From: Adiantum capillus-veneris
Taxonomy: Eukaryota; Streptophyta; Polypodiopsida; Polypodiales; Pteridaceae
Length of the DNA: 64,000 nucleotides
NCBI GenBank assembly: GCA_014529385.2
Contig: CM043960.1
Location: 76,903,910 to 76,967,909, forward strand
Direction: 5' to 3'
Position 1 is the first letter of the stretch; every line of letters starts with the position of its first letter. A model generated the notes under the pieces. That model worked only from the letters and a program-made list of their open reading frames with translations. It had not been told where the DNA came from and made no database searches. A program made the position numbers and the translations under genes. Positions 24,042-35,429 of the stretch are shown here, piece by piece.

Positions 24042-24102
<61 letters not shown>
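24042..24102. repeat. (TC)n tract at right end of LINE 1
   Basis: A TC run of about 60 bases begins 19 bases after the LINE 3' block, in the same strand sense as the tract at the left end. Confidence 0.97.
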
Positions 24103-24105
<3 letters not shown>

Positions 24106-24802
24106 CAATGCTAGATGGCCAAATTCTATCACCAAGCTATAAGAAAGGGGTAGTGCTACCAATTTTGCACACTCTGCACAGTTTCCACGCACAATGCAGA
24201 CCTTCTCTCTCATCTCTCAGTTCAGCCCACTTTCTTCCTCCTCAATAATTTCCTATTTTGGTGTCTGTGAAGGGTGCATAGAGGCCACGAAGCGCACAAT
24301 GAAGCTATAGGACAGCCCATAGAGCTTGTGTACGTCCCTGCTATGAATAAATGCACTTAGACAAGCACGGTTTTGTCTTCCCAAACAGATTTTAGAACTC
24401 TGACATAGTGTAGAAGTAGTTTTTAACCAATAAGTGCTCGTGTGGGCAACCCCTACATGAAAAAATAATAGTAGAAGCTTCTCCCACATAAGAAGTTCTC
24501 AAATGAAGCAAGCATAACCATTCTTGGCTATAGGTACGATGAATTTCAGCCAATAGATTTTATGAATCCATTCATTTACATGCATTAGAAAAGTGTTTGG
24601 GACATGAACAATGAATACTATTTCGGGTTCTTGTGCTTGTAACAATTCAAAAAGTGATATACATCTCCTTTAGGGGGGTGGGGACTAGCCCATCTTCCCT
24701 ATTGTTGTGTCGTTTTTTTGCCTTGTTTTCTCAAATTTTTGTCGTGCAAAATTCTATGTGAAGATAGTAGATTTAACTTTAAAGTGCTAAGAGCACTCTT
24801 CC

Positions 24803-24805
<3 letters not shown>
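24103..24805. other. No gene seen
   Basis: Stops occur in all frames and no family motif is visible. The segment lies between two (TC)n tracts and may include the U3 side of the LTR element whose primer-binding site is at 24943. Confidence 0.35.

Positions 24806-24878
<73 letters not shown>
24806..24878. repeat. (TC)n microsatellite
   Basis: A pure TC run, 65 bases before a tRNA-Met-type primer-binding site, so probably in the LTR leader of the retroelement that follows. Confidence 0.97.
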
Positions 24879-24879
<1 letters not shown>

Positions 24880-24942
24880 ATTGTAGATTTTGTTTGTGTT
24901 TTGCTATTGCATTCTCACTTGAAGTGTCCAACCCTACAACAA

Positions 24943-24955
24943 TGGTATGAGAGCT
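24943..24955 (+). other. Primer-binding site, tRNA-iMet type
   Basis: TGGTATGAGAGCT differs by one base from the usual TGGTATCAGAGC complement of initiator tRNA-Met, and follows CCTACAACA, a plausible LTR end. It marks the start of a retroelement internal region; the LTR's left end is not identified. Confidence 0.5.
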
Positions 24956-25559
24956 CATACAATTCTTCTTCTATAGAGGATCCGATCCTTTCTACATCAT
25001 ACACATTGGGTTCTCGTGGATATTACAATACAGACGGTACGTCTCTGACATTTTGTCTGTAGAGTGATGAAGAAAAGTAGAATCCCAACATGGGAACATA
25101 AGAAACCAACGAAGGTCTGGTAAAAAATTTTGAGTAACTGGGAGATTTTGGCAGATTTCTAGCAGGGAATCTTGAAAGAGTAGAGTAAAAACCATCAACT
25201 ACAGATTGACATGTGCATGGAAAGAGACATCAAGAACTCCAAGTACCCCAAAGATGTGAATCATTTGAAGAATTACCCGCATGATGAGATTCTCTCTAGA
25301 TGCCATGAGTCTGGCAATTCTCCTCTCAAGTGAGTAATGAAAAAGAAAGCAAAGCCAAGTGCCTAAAAGCAGAAGCTATACTCACAAAAATAATTTAACA
25401 AAGTTCTTGAAAATAAGACAAACCAGTTGATGAAAATCTTAAAGCACTCTTGAAAGAAGAGGAAATCAATTGATTTCCTTGATTATATGGGTCAATAATC
25501 GACTTTCAAGGTGGTAAACAGACCAAGAAACGTGTTCATTTCAAAGATGATCCATATTT

Positions 25560-25975
25560 TTCTCTGTCTTTAGAGAGGCCAATCAGTTCGTCTTCTTCTC
25601 GTTCCAAAAGAGGATGAGAAAAGACAAAAGAGCACTTGAAAGGAAACGCACAAACATGGTGGCCTACTTTATTGTTTCACAAAGAAACGCACAAACATGG
25701 TGGCCTACTTTATTGTTTCACAAAGAAGAACTTAGAAGTATTCAAGAGAGGTTTCACAGCTTGGCATAATGATAAAGGAAGACACTTTGAATGACTATTG
25801 CCAAAGGTTTTGCGATATCTATTTGCTAGTGTCCTTGTTTTGGAGGATCACTTTGAAGGACCAGATTGAACGGTTTTGTTGTCGATTGCCACAAGAGATT
25901 TGATGGTATCGTCTGCAAAAGAAGTTTGACTCCACTCAAAGACTTATGGGGCACGCCAAGGAACATTTTGATATG
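25560..25975 (+). pseudogene. Gag-like relic downstream of the 24943 primer site
   Basis: Short stretches read YCQRFCDIYLLVS, TLKDQIERFCCRLPQEI and MGHAKEHFDMHAS, which resemble a plant retrotransposon gag matrix/capsid region (compare SIHKYVDKFWDLHLKA and LCAGLPEEMAE in gypsy C). There are several stops and frame changes. A 41-bp exact tandem duplication lies within it at 25643-25724. No zinc knuckle is visible before the sequence passes into the dispersed repeat at 25976. Confidence 0.4.
25643..25724. repeat. 41-bp tandem duplication
   Basis: Two adjacent copies starting GAAACGCACAAACATGG, at 25643-25683 and 25684-25724, are identical as far as I can read. The identity suggests a recent event. 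Confidence 0.9.
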
Positions 25976-27115
25976 CATGCTAGCTCATTGACCTATCCTG
26001 TTGCTGTAGACAAGCCAGGGTCCCACCTCAATGCGGCAAGAGTCTTCCAATGAAGAGAAAGAACCAAGGGAACCAAACGATAGTTCATTGTAGGACTTCA
26101 AAGAAGTAAGGGAATCAATTTATAGTTCATCAGAGAGTTAAAAAGAAGCAAGGGAATCAGATGATGGTTCATCAAATAATTTTGACGATTCAAATTGAGG
26201 TGCCAGTGGAAAGGGGAGGCCAGCAAGGCTACCAACAAGTCACAAGGAACAAGAAAAGAGCAGAAAGGTAAGCTAGGTCCACCAGATAGTTTGGTCAAGG
26301 ACACTTTTTGGTTGTCAATGCAAAGTGGAATGGGGACAAGAACATCGTAAATTCTCTTCAGTTTTAAGATGTACCTTGAAGCTTTTGGATTATTAGTAGT
26401 GTCTATTACTGATGAATCAGCAGGTTGAATCTGGTTGCAATGTGGACTACACAAGAGGAGAAGCACTCCACTCCTTTGTCACAAATTTCCTAGATTAAAT
26501 AAACACTTAATTCTTGAGATTTCAGATACACTAACATGATGACATTATTTTGCCGAATGACTTCATGAACATATGTACATTGAATTCAAAATTTCCTAGA
26601 TTGAACATGCTCTTTCTTTTGTGGATCCTTAAGAGAATGTGATGAAAAGATGAAATGTGTACACCATTTTGTCTGAGGAATGAATTGAACTTAGTGCATC
26701 TTGACATCTGTTAGAGATAACGAGGTATGGATGTGATGGCTAAGTGAATGAGAACTGAATGGGATTCTAGTGCATTAAGATTTCTATCTTAATAAGATTA
26801 GATACTATTGTGAGGGAAACAAGAGTTCCAAAATAATGAGATGGGCTAGATTGAAAGATTGAAACAAAGACTTGTTTAGTGTGAACTAAGTGTGTAATTT
26901 TTTGAAGTGCATGCTCTATGAATGTATTGTCTTTTTGCAAGGATGGTCATGGATATGGTTTGCTTGAAATGTGACCAAAACAAGATATGAATATGATAGT
27001 AAGAAGATTCATTTGATCAAGGCATCTATGAAAAGTTCAGTGCAATCCCAATGTGATTGCTAAATAGGTTACAATGATCATGATTTGCATCTAAGATCCT
27101 TGATAGAAATGTGAT
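25976..27115. repeat. Dispersed repeat, copy B
   Basis: It is the uninterrupted partner of 12328-13403, same orientation. Its left side joins a gag-like relic, its right side breaks at 27115 into the transposase-like block. It shows no coding capacity. Confidence 0.8.
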
Positions 27116-27266
27116 TTACCTAGAAAGCACAAGATATATGCTAACTAACACTCTTTATGCTAGTTAACATATGTTGTTGCATGCACATTAGGATGTTGAT
27201 TGTGCTATTTAACACTATGGTTTGTTTTCATGAAAATGCTCGATGTCCTAGTTAGCAATCTGAATA

Positions 27267-28378
27267 TTGATCATCATTTGGATGTTGCAGGTCAAGTTCT
27301 TTTGTAGATCCAAGGAAAAACATCTAGATTGCAATATTGGCATGATAATGTTTGAGATTTTGAAGCCATTCTTTTGTAGGTGGCTGAAGGATAGATACAC
27401 ATGCTGTTGCGATTACCATGTGAAAATGTCCTTTTTGAAGGACACACTGAACCACATGCGCTCTCATGCTTTTGGGTTGCATAGAGGAGGTTGTGACTAT
27501 ATATGTAGTATCTGTGCCCCAGTTGAGAACATTAGCAAGGGTTTCTTGGCTTCACATCACACGTTCAAAGGTGTCATACATATGTGGGAGTCTGTTCTCT
27601 GTCCAAAGCCCACATATGCAGTTTTCCATAGAAGGAATGCCTGATGGGAGAGTGTTTGACATGTGGATTGAATAGGTTGGAATTATGTTGCTTGGAGATA
27701 GGAAAGCCATGTAATAGTATTAATGTGAAAGTATTTGCATATGTACAAGCTCAAGACAAGAAGGGGAATAGTAAGAAAAGAAAAGATCTTTTGCACAAAG
27801 AAATGCAGTGGTGGGAGTTTCTTCAACTCTTAAAGACCAAGTTGGAGCTCTTTATCATACATAACTATATGGCTCGATGGCAAGGACAACAATTCAAGGA
27901 TTGCCTTCTTTGGTTTCCGGACAATGTCGTTGTGTCAGTTGTTGATTTTGTAGAGAATTATGCCTTCAAGGAACAAAATGAGATTCAGTCAATGCATTGG
28001 CACTCTAGTCAAGTAACCATTTTTGTACACATAATGTACTACCGCAGGGCAGGGGAGGTAGTCAAAACCATCCACTTCTTCATATCAGATGACAAGGTGC
28101 ATGACACACTGTTCATGCAACACTACTTCATGCTACACCATGACTGGTTACAACAAGAGGGTGTCACTCCTAAGCAACATTGGGTGTGGTCTGATGGTGC
28201 GGCCCCACAACTCAAGGGAGTCAGGCCTTTTTACTTCATTGCAAGATATGGTGGACCCATAGAGATGGGGATGAGCTGGTTCTTCTTTGGATCAAGGCAC
28301 AACAAGGGAGAGCATGATGGTGCAGGAGACAAAGAAGGCCAGTGGCTTGCACAGTATGATAATAAGAAGGTATGCTAA
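27267..28378 (+). pseudogene. Transposase-like gene, DDE-type candidate (frameshifted)
   Basis: Two frames join at about 27640. The first (to 27644) has a cysteine-rich part, DRYTCCCDYHVKMSFLKD, CSICAP and HMWESVLCPKP. The second (27644-28378) has CLTCGLNRLELC, ARWQGQQFKDCL, VVSVVDFVENYAFKEQNEIQ, SDDKVHDTLFMQHYF, WVWSDGAAPQLKG and HNKGEHDGAGD. Asp in VVDF, Asp in WSDG and Glu in GEHDG are placed like a DDE triad of cut-and-paste transposases; that assignment is inference. Proteins of this type recur as unnamed repeats in plant genomes. The coding sequence stops right where the palindrome array begins (AAG followed by GTATGC, a possible splice donor at 28371), and TTGCAG before 27287 could be an acceptor. 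Confidence 0.5.
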
Positions 28379-29880
28379 TTGTGTTTTGTGGGTATGCTAG
28401 TTAGCATAAATGGTATGCTAATTACCATACAATTTATGCTAGCTAGCATAAACAATGTTCTAATTAGCATACCTTTTGCTGGTTTTCAAGGAGAAGAGAT
28501 GGCAACTTCCTGTATATTGTGTATGCTAATGCTAATTAGCATACTGTTTATGCTGATTAGCATGAATTTATATATGCTAGTTAGCATAAACAATATGCTA
28601 ATTAGCATAACTTTGCTGGTTTTCAAGGAGAAGAGAAGGTAGCTTTCTGTATACTGTGCATGCTTATTAGTATGCTATGCTATGAGTAGAATGATAATTA
28701 GCATATTGTTTATGCCAATTGGCATAAACAACATGCTAATTAGCTTACCCTTACTGGTTTAGGGGAGAAGAGATGGAAGCTTTTAGTTCACTGTGTGTTC
28801 TAATTAGCATATTGTTTATGCTAGTTGGCATAAACAATATACTAATTATCATACCTTTGCTGGTTTTAAGGAGAAGAGATGACAAATTTCTGTATATTGT
28901 GTGTTCTAATTAGCATACTATGCTGTGAGTGAAAGTTAGCACAAAAAAAAATGCACAGTATGCTCATTCAAGGTTTGCTAATTAGCATACTATGTATGCT
29001 AATAAGCATACTGTTTCTGCCAGTTGGCATAAGCATACCTTTGCTGGTTTCAAGGAGCAGAGATGACAGGTCTCTGCATCCTGTGTATTCTAATTAACAT
29101 ACTGTTTATGCCAGTTGGCATTCTGTGGGTATGCTAATTAGCATAGTTAACTGGCATAAACAATATGCTAATTAGCATAGTTTCGCTGGTTTCAAGGAGA
29201 AAGGATGGCAGCTTTCTGTATATTGTGTATGCTAATTAGCATACTATACTGAGTGGAAGTTAGCACAAACAAAAATGTACAGTATGCCAATTGAAGGTAT
29301 GCTAATTAGCATACTGTCTATGCCAGTAGGCATAGACAGTATGCTAATTAGCATGCCTTTGCTGGTTTTAAGGAGAAGAGATAACAGCTCTCTGTATACT
29401 GTGTATGCTAATAAGCATATCATGTATGCTAATTAGCATACTGTATGCTAGTTTCAAGAAGGGATGTCAGCTTTCTATATACTGTGTATGCTAATTAGCT
29501 TACTATGCTATGAGTGCAGTTAGCAAAAACAAAAATCCACAATATGCTAATTGAAGGAATGCTAATTAGCATACCATGTATGCAAATTAGCATACTGTTT
29601 ATGCTAGTTGGCATAGATAGTATGCTGATTAGCATACCATTACTGGTTTCAAGGAGAAAACATGACAGTTTCCTGTATATTGTATATGCTAATTAGCATA
29701 CTATGGTATGTTGTGAGTGGAAGTTAGCACAAAAAATAAGTGAAGTATGCTAATTAGAATGTATTCTAATTAGCTACTATGGGTATGCTAATTAGCATAC
29801 GATTTTGGCCAGTTAGCATAAACAGTCTGCTAACTACCATAAAAATTATGCTATTTAGCATACCTTTACTGATTTCCAAC
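28371..29880. repeat. Left palindrome array (TATGCTAATTAGCATA family)
   Basis: Dozens of variants of a 16-18 bp palindrome, GTATGCTAATTAGCATAC, occur here, about 14 with the exact GCTAATTAGC core. Variants such as TATGCCAATTGGCATA keep the dyad symmetry through paired changes. Superimposed is a longer unit anchored by CTGGTTT(C/T)AAGGAGAAGAGATG at 28479, 28616, 28754, 28860, 29044, 29186, 29362, 29448, 29643 and 29869. Frames through it encode only repetitive MLISI peptides. Confidence 0.93.
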
Positions 29881-30048
29881 GAGAATGTATACAAATTCAA
29901 TGTTTACAAGACAAAAAAGAATGCCAACAGTACACATAGTATTGTCTTCAAAGAAAGAATAGTACAGGATATGATCATTACTATCTCAAGTGAATGTCGG
30001 AATAGTTACAAACATTGGAAAGGCAATTTACAAATTTCCCTCATAATG

Positions 30049-31941
30049 TTACAAAATTGCAGAGAGCCTCCTAATTTGGATAAGATAGTGGTTTAGTGCG
30101 CTTGTACACTCGCTTTCACCCACTGTTCGTTTTCTTCTTTGTTTACTGAGCTTTTGGGTCTTGCTCTCTTTCTTCTTCTTACTGAGCTTTTGGTTCTTGC
30201 TACTCTCTTTCTTCTTCTTCTTGCTGCTGCTTCTATAATTTTTCCTCTGTAGCCTCTCTCTCTTATGTCTTTCAGCTTCTTCATCAGCCTCTCTTTGTCT
30301 CCTACGCAAGACTTCATTACGCTGGGCCTCATTGCATCGATGAATTTTTTATTCTAGCTTCCTAATCACTTGTTGTGAAAATAAATATGGGGCAATATCA
30401 AATCCATTTTCAGCTGTATACGCTGCACAATCCTTTGATTGCAGCAATAGGAACAACCAGTTGCTCGAAGTATCTATTAGGAAGTTTTACCGCTGTTCTT
30501 TTGTCTGGTCCTCTATCTTAGGAGTAACAAGCAAACTTCTTTCAGGGTTCTGGCACACTTTGTACATACTATCGTCAATAATTAGACTGTTTTGGGGCCC
30601 AAAGTTGTAGTGCTCCCAAAACAATCTCAAATCCTTCAAGAATACATGCTTATTCTATATCTGCCAAGGCTGGCCACTACAATGATTCTGTGAAAAAACA
30701 CCTCTCAACTTAGCTTGTTGCTCTTTGAATACTGTTTCTAATATTGCATTCACTTTAGGTGCCATGCTGGTGCTCCATATATACACATGGAAAAATTGAA
30801 GGCACCAATCCAAAAATTTGTGGCTGTCTCTGCGACAAAATACATACCTCCTATCTTGCACATTGTAATTTATCATTTCCCCTGCATGTTTAGGGGGAAT
30901 GTCACCGTGCATTGACTCTACAACTTGAACAAGCAAGCCATTTTAATCAAGAACCAAAGCATGACTCTCATCTGGCAACGGCTTTGGCACGCATATTGGG
31001 TCTGGCAGTGCATACCACTCAGCAAAAATAACTTCCCCCGAGGGATGAACATAACTGAAGAACTCATTAATTTTTGTTAAGCATTTAAGATATCTAGCCA
31101 GGTGCTTCTCAATCTCGTCTTTTTCATTTTGTAGATATCTAGCCTTGGCAATACGCCGCTTTCGTATGGTTTTGCATGCAATGGCATAATTGAAATCATG
31201 CAAGGCAACTAATTGCAGTTTCTCTTGCCCTACGACACAGAAATGGTATCGAATAAATACATCATAAAGAACAAACAGAAACTAATGAACTATTGCACAG
31301 TAAAATAATATTGAAAAGAGTTTCTCCATTATAAATATCTAGAGAGATATATGCCACAGGGTGTGGAGCTTGCTAACACTACATAACTTGGACACAACAG
31401 GGAACAGATTCAACATAATTTCTTGCAAGCACATGAGAAAATGGCTTTCTTTTCACCTCTGCTGTGTTCATTTATGTCATCCAGGGTGCTCGGAGGGGCA
31501 ACACATTTCTCGTCCCCAGGTTCTTCCAGAATAATCTATTCTAGGCCACCTTTTCTCTTTAATTTCACTTTTTTTACAAAACCCTGTAGGGGGCTTTTAT
31601 CACCGGCATCTTGCGCAGTCAGTCCTGACACCTTCCTCTTGAGCACTCCTACCTTCCTCTTGCACACTCCTAACTGTTTCCTCTGAGATGCTTGTCTGAT
31701 CATCTATAGGGGGCTTGGGTTTGGGATGAGTAATCATGATAAAATCTTCATCATCATCATCTTTTTCTTTACCATCTGCAGCAGCCTTGTGCACTGTTGC
31801 ATGCTGTGGCATTAAATCTGCCCTTTCATGCTGTCTGTCTAGCTCATCAGATTCATCATTATAGATCTTCTCTTCTTTCCTTTGATTGGCAGGTGTCTTG
31901 TCAGGTTCGCATCCTGCATCATTTATACCTGTGTATTCCAT
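30049..31941 (-). pseudogene. FCP1/NIF-type (HAD) phosphatase-like gene, broken
   Basis: On the minus strand 31941-31600 encodes an acidic stretch (DDDDEDFIMI). After a 400-base gap, possibly an intron, 31203-30049 stays in one register with a few stops: FSYVHPSGEVIFAEWYAL, then ALVLD-stop-NGLLVQVV, YVFCRRDSHKFLDWC, FHVYIWSTSM, KHVFLKDLRLFW, SLIIDDSMYKVC, and a lysine/arginine-rich tail. LVLDxNGLL, IWSTSM, LKD and IIDDS are HAD motifs I to IV in the layout of the NLI-interacting-factor/FCP1 phosphatase family, which removes phosphate from proteins such as the RNA polymerase II tail. The TAA directly after the motif I aspartate (30940-30942) kills the catalytic site. It sits between two palindrome arrays, which suggests a host gene copied by or trapped in a transposon. 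Confidence 0.6.
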
Positions 31942-32039
31942 TCACCCGTTAATTTTCATTGATACCATTATGATTGCTTGTATGCATAGTGTGACAAGTA
32001 GTATTCCATGTATGGTAGGCATCTATATCCTGTAGACAT

Positions 32040-33480
32040 TATATTGTCTATGCTAACTATGCTAACTAGTATACAAAGTGTGCTAACCACCATGATCAAT
32101 ATACTAACTAGCATACAAAATATGCTAACAAGGAAGTGTGAATATAGTGTGTATGCTAACTAGCAGAGAATGTATGCTAATTAGCATACATAAAATGTTA
32201 ATAGGCAAAATTCTATGTATGCTAATGGTATGCTTATTACTGATAGTGTGCTAATTAGCATACATGCTATCTTAAGTAGCATATATGCTATGCTAATTAG
32301 CATACACAATTGTATGCTAATTAGCATACCATGTATGCTAGCATAGATGGTATGCTAACTAGAGGATAAGTTATGCTAATTAACATAACATCTCTGCTAA
32401 TTAGCATACCATCTTTGCTGGTAAGCATACCGTGAATGCTAAGTAAAATACACACTACGATAACTAGCAAAGAGGTACGCTAACTAGCATTACACATTAT
32501 GCTAGCTAGCTCAGAATGTATGCTAACTAGCATAGAGGTAGGCTAACAAGCATACACATTATGCTAGCTAGCAAACAAGGTATTCTAACTATAATTTTAA
32601 TGCTTGTTAGCATGCACCAAATGCTAGCTAGCATACAAGGTATGCTAGTTAGCATACTGAGTATGCTAATTATCATATCTTGTTTTCTAGTTATCATACT
32701 TGCATGCTAGCCATCATACACAATGTTCTAATTAGCATAAAAAGTATGCTAATTAGCATATTAAATATGCTAATTAACATACCCTATTTGCTAATTAACA
32801 TATCCTAATTAACACAAAGTGTGCTAAGTAGCAAAAAAGTTATGTTAATTAGTATATTTAATATGTTAATTAGCATACTTTTTATGCTAATCATAATATT
32901 GTGTATGATGGCTAGCATGCAAGTATGATAACTATAAAAAAATGTATCCTTATGCATGCTAATTAGCATACCTTTTTTCTAATTAGCATACTTGCATGCT
33001 AGCCATCATACACAATGTTCTAATTAGCATAAAAAGTATGCTAAATAGTATATTAAATATGCTAATTAGCATAACTTGTATGTTAATTAGCATACCTTGT
33101 TTTCTAGTTAGCACATTTTGCACTAATTAGCATATTTAATATGCTGATTAGCATACTTTGTTTCTAATTGGGAAACCCTCTATGCTAGCTAGCATGCATA
33201 GTTTGTTAACTAGAATAGAAGGTATGCTTATTAGCATACACAATATGCTAACTAGCATACAAAAAATGCCAACTAGTATTCACAATATGTTAGCTAGGAT
33301 AACTAGCTGTGCTAACTAGTATACACAGTATGCTTACCACCATGAAAATGTATGCTAGCTATATCTCATAGTATCCTAACTAGCATAACTAGGTTTTCCA
33401 ACTACCATACACAATATTCTAGACACCATACCCACTAAGATAGCTAGCATACCAACTAGCATACACAAGGCTAGTGTAGG
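32040..33480. repeat. Right palindrome array (TATGCTAATTAGCATA family)
   Basis: The same palindrome family as 28371-29880, with about eight exact GCTAATTAGC cores and many variants (GCTAGCTAGC, GCTAACTAGC). The longer CTGGTTT-anchored unit of the left array is absent. A sub-block recurs (around 32700-32770 and 32990-33060, CTTGCATGCTAGCCATCATAC). Confidence 0.92.
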
Positions 33481-33503
33481 AATCAAGGCTGGATAATTGT
33501 TCC

Positions 33504-33827
33504 TTAACAGTATCTTACGAGAACTCTGTGTGATTGGAGGTCGTTGCCCTGTGACCTTGCCACACCATTCAACTCTGATATCCTTTGATGGCAGGTGGAA
33601 GCTCTACATTCGATCCCTAGGGAGCATACAACAACAAAGCACATTAGGTGATAATTATGCTCACATGGCATTTTGACTATTGCACTGATTTTGTGTAATT
33701 CTAGTGGTAGACCACAGCCAGTACACACGTTGCTTGTTGTCCCATCGCGTACCCCTCCAATACACTCTGTAAAAATGTCCGTAGCTATCTTGCATAGGGC
33801 AAAGGGGATGAAGGAGCCTTGCATCAT
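33504..33827 (-). CDS. RING-like zinc-finger ORF (107 aa)
   Basis: The minus-strand frame has VCTGCGLPLELH, then PCEHNYHLMC, then CRASTC: a C-x2-C, C-x-H-x2-H-x2-C and C-x4-C series resembling RING-H2 folds, though the last pair is spaced more widely than the usual C-x2-C. After residue 103 the sequence reads GTAAGATA, a good splice donor, so the four last codons may be intronic and the right palindrome array would lie in the intron. RING proteins are commonly ubiquitin ligases, but function here is unproven. It may be the 5' exon of the phosphatase-like gene further along the minus strand. Confidence 0.35.
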   Translation of the reverse strand: MMQGSFIPFALCKIATDIFTECIGGVRDGTTSNVCTGCGLPLELHKISAIVKMPCEHNYHLMCFVVVCSLGIECRASTCHQRISELNGVARSQGNDLQSHRVLVRYC

Positions 33828-33966
33828 CCTACTTATGTGAGAAGGAAAAGTGCATCTTGTATTTAGTACTTGCTCTTTTGAAACAAACTAAGGAAGGTTT
33901 TGTGCATCCAAGATCCATCACAATACCATTCTAAACATGGTGGTGTAACAGAAAAAACGCATCCTA

Positions 33967-35310
33967 GATTCACTACCTTTCCATTCCACTCGTCCAAGCC
34001 AAGATCTATTGAGTTATAGAGGATCATAAGATCCACCACTTGTATAATATATGCCCTATTGACACATAGAAAGCCATTAGGTTCACCACTTGTCCAAGCT
34101 ATGTTCCATTCAAGTATAAAGAACCATAAGGTCCCATTCTATGCTCTATTCAAGCATAGATATCCATGAGGTCCACCACTTGTCCAATCTATGCTCCATT
34201 CAAGCACAGAGAGCCACAAGACCCACCACTTGTCCAAGCTAAGATCGATTCAAGCATAGAAAAACACAAGGTCCATGACTTATTTAGTCTATGCTTTATT
34301 GAAGGGTATAGAGCCATAAGATCCATCACTTGTCCAAGGAACTAACCCATTCAAGCATAGAAAGCTACAAGGTTCACCACGTGTCCAATCTCTACTCTAT
34401 TGAAAGACAGAGATCCATAAGGTCCAACACTTGTCTAAGCTATGCTCCATTAAAGCATAGAGGACATAAGGTCCACCACTTGTCCAATTTATGCTCTATT
34501 GAAGCATAGAGAGCCATTAAATCTTACACTTGTTCAAGCTATGCTCCATTTTACCATAGGTAGCCACAAGGTCCACCATGTGTCCAAGAAAAGTGCCATT
34601 CTAGCATAGAGAGCCACAAGTTCCAGCACTAAATCTAGGCTCTATTGAAGCATAGAGAACCATAATTTCTACCACTTATCTAAGCTATGATCCATTCGAT
34701 CATAGAGGATCATTCAAGCATAAGGTCTACCACTTTTCCAGGCTATGATCCATTCAAGCATAGAGAACCATATAGTCACCACCACTTGTCCATCTCTATG
34801 ATTTACTCAAGCATAGAGATTCATGAGTTCCACCACTCGTCCAAGCTCTACTCTATTTGATCATAGAGAGACACAATGTCCACCGATCTAAGATCTATTG
34901 AAACATATAGAGCCATAAGTTCCACCATGTGTCCAAGCTATGCTCCATTCAATAGTAGAGGAACATAAGGTTTACCACTTGTCCAAACTATGCTCTATTG
35001 AAGCATATACAACCACAAGGTCCACCACTTATCCAAGCTAAGCTACAATTTAACATAGAGATCCACAAGGTCTACCACTTGTTCAATCTATGGTCTATTG
35101 AAGCATAGAGATCCATAAGGTCCACCAATTGTCCAAGCTATGCTCCATTAAAGCATAGGGGACCATAAGATCCATCACTTACCAGATCTATGGTCTATTG
35201 AAGCATAGAGATCCATAAGGTTCTCCACTTGTCCAAGCTATGTCCCATTCAAGTTTAGAGAGTCACTAGTTCCACCACTTGTCCAAGATAGGCTCCATTG
35301 AAGCATAAAA
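33967..35310. repeat. Satellite of about 51-bp units
   Basis: Roughly 25 imperfect tandem copies of a unit like CCACCACTTGTCCAAGCTAT followed by GCTCCATTCAAGCATAGAGA and GCCATAAGGT. The internal words CTATGCT...AGCATAG form an inverted repeat in each unit. Unit length varies by a few bases and identity is moderate, so it is an older array. No coding frame spans it. Confidence 0.9.
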
Positions 35311-35429
35311 ATAGAGATAGATACACTGCATGTCCACAAGCTTCTATCTTATCTTCAATATATCATCTATCATAAAATCTAATATCTGACCAACCCAAAT
35401 GATTTTCTCATATTAAACTGATCACTTAA

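Noticed and set aside
28371-33480. Regular palindromic repeats that might suggest a CRISPR array
   Set aside because: Repeats are degenerate, spacing is irregular, no cas genes exist and the context is plant transposons.
33590-33640. TTCGATCCC word resembling a tRNA T-loop
   Set aside because: No matching acceptor stem, D-arm or anticodon arm is present.
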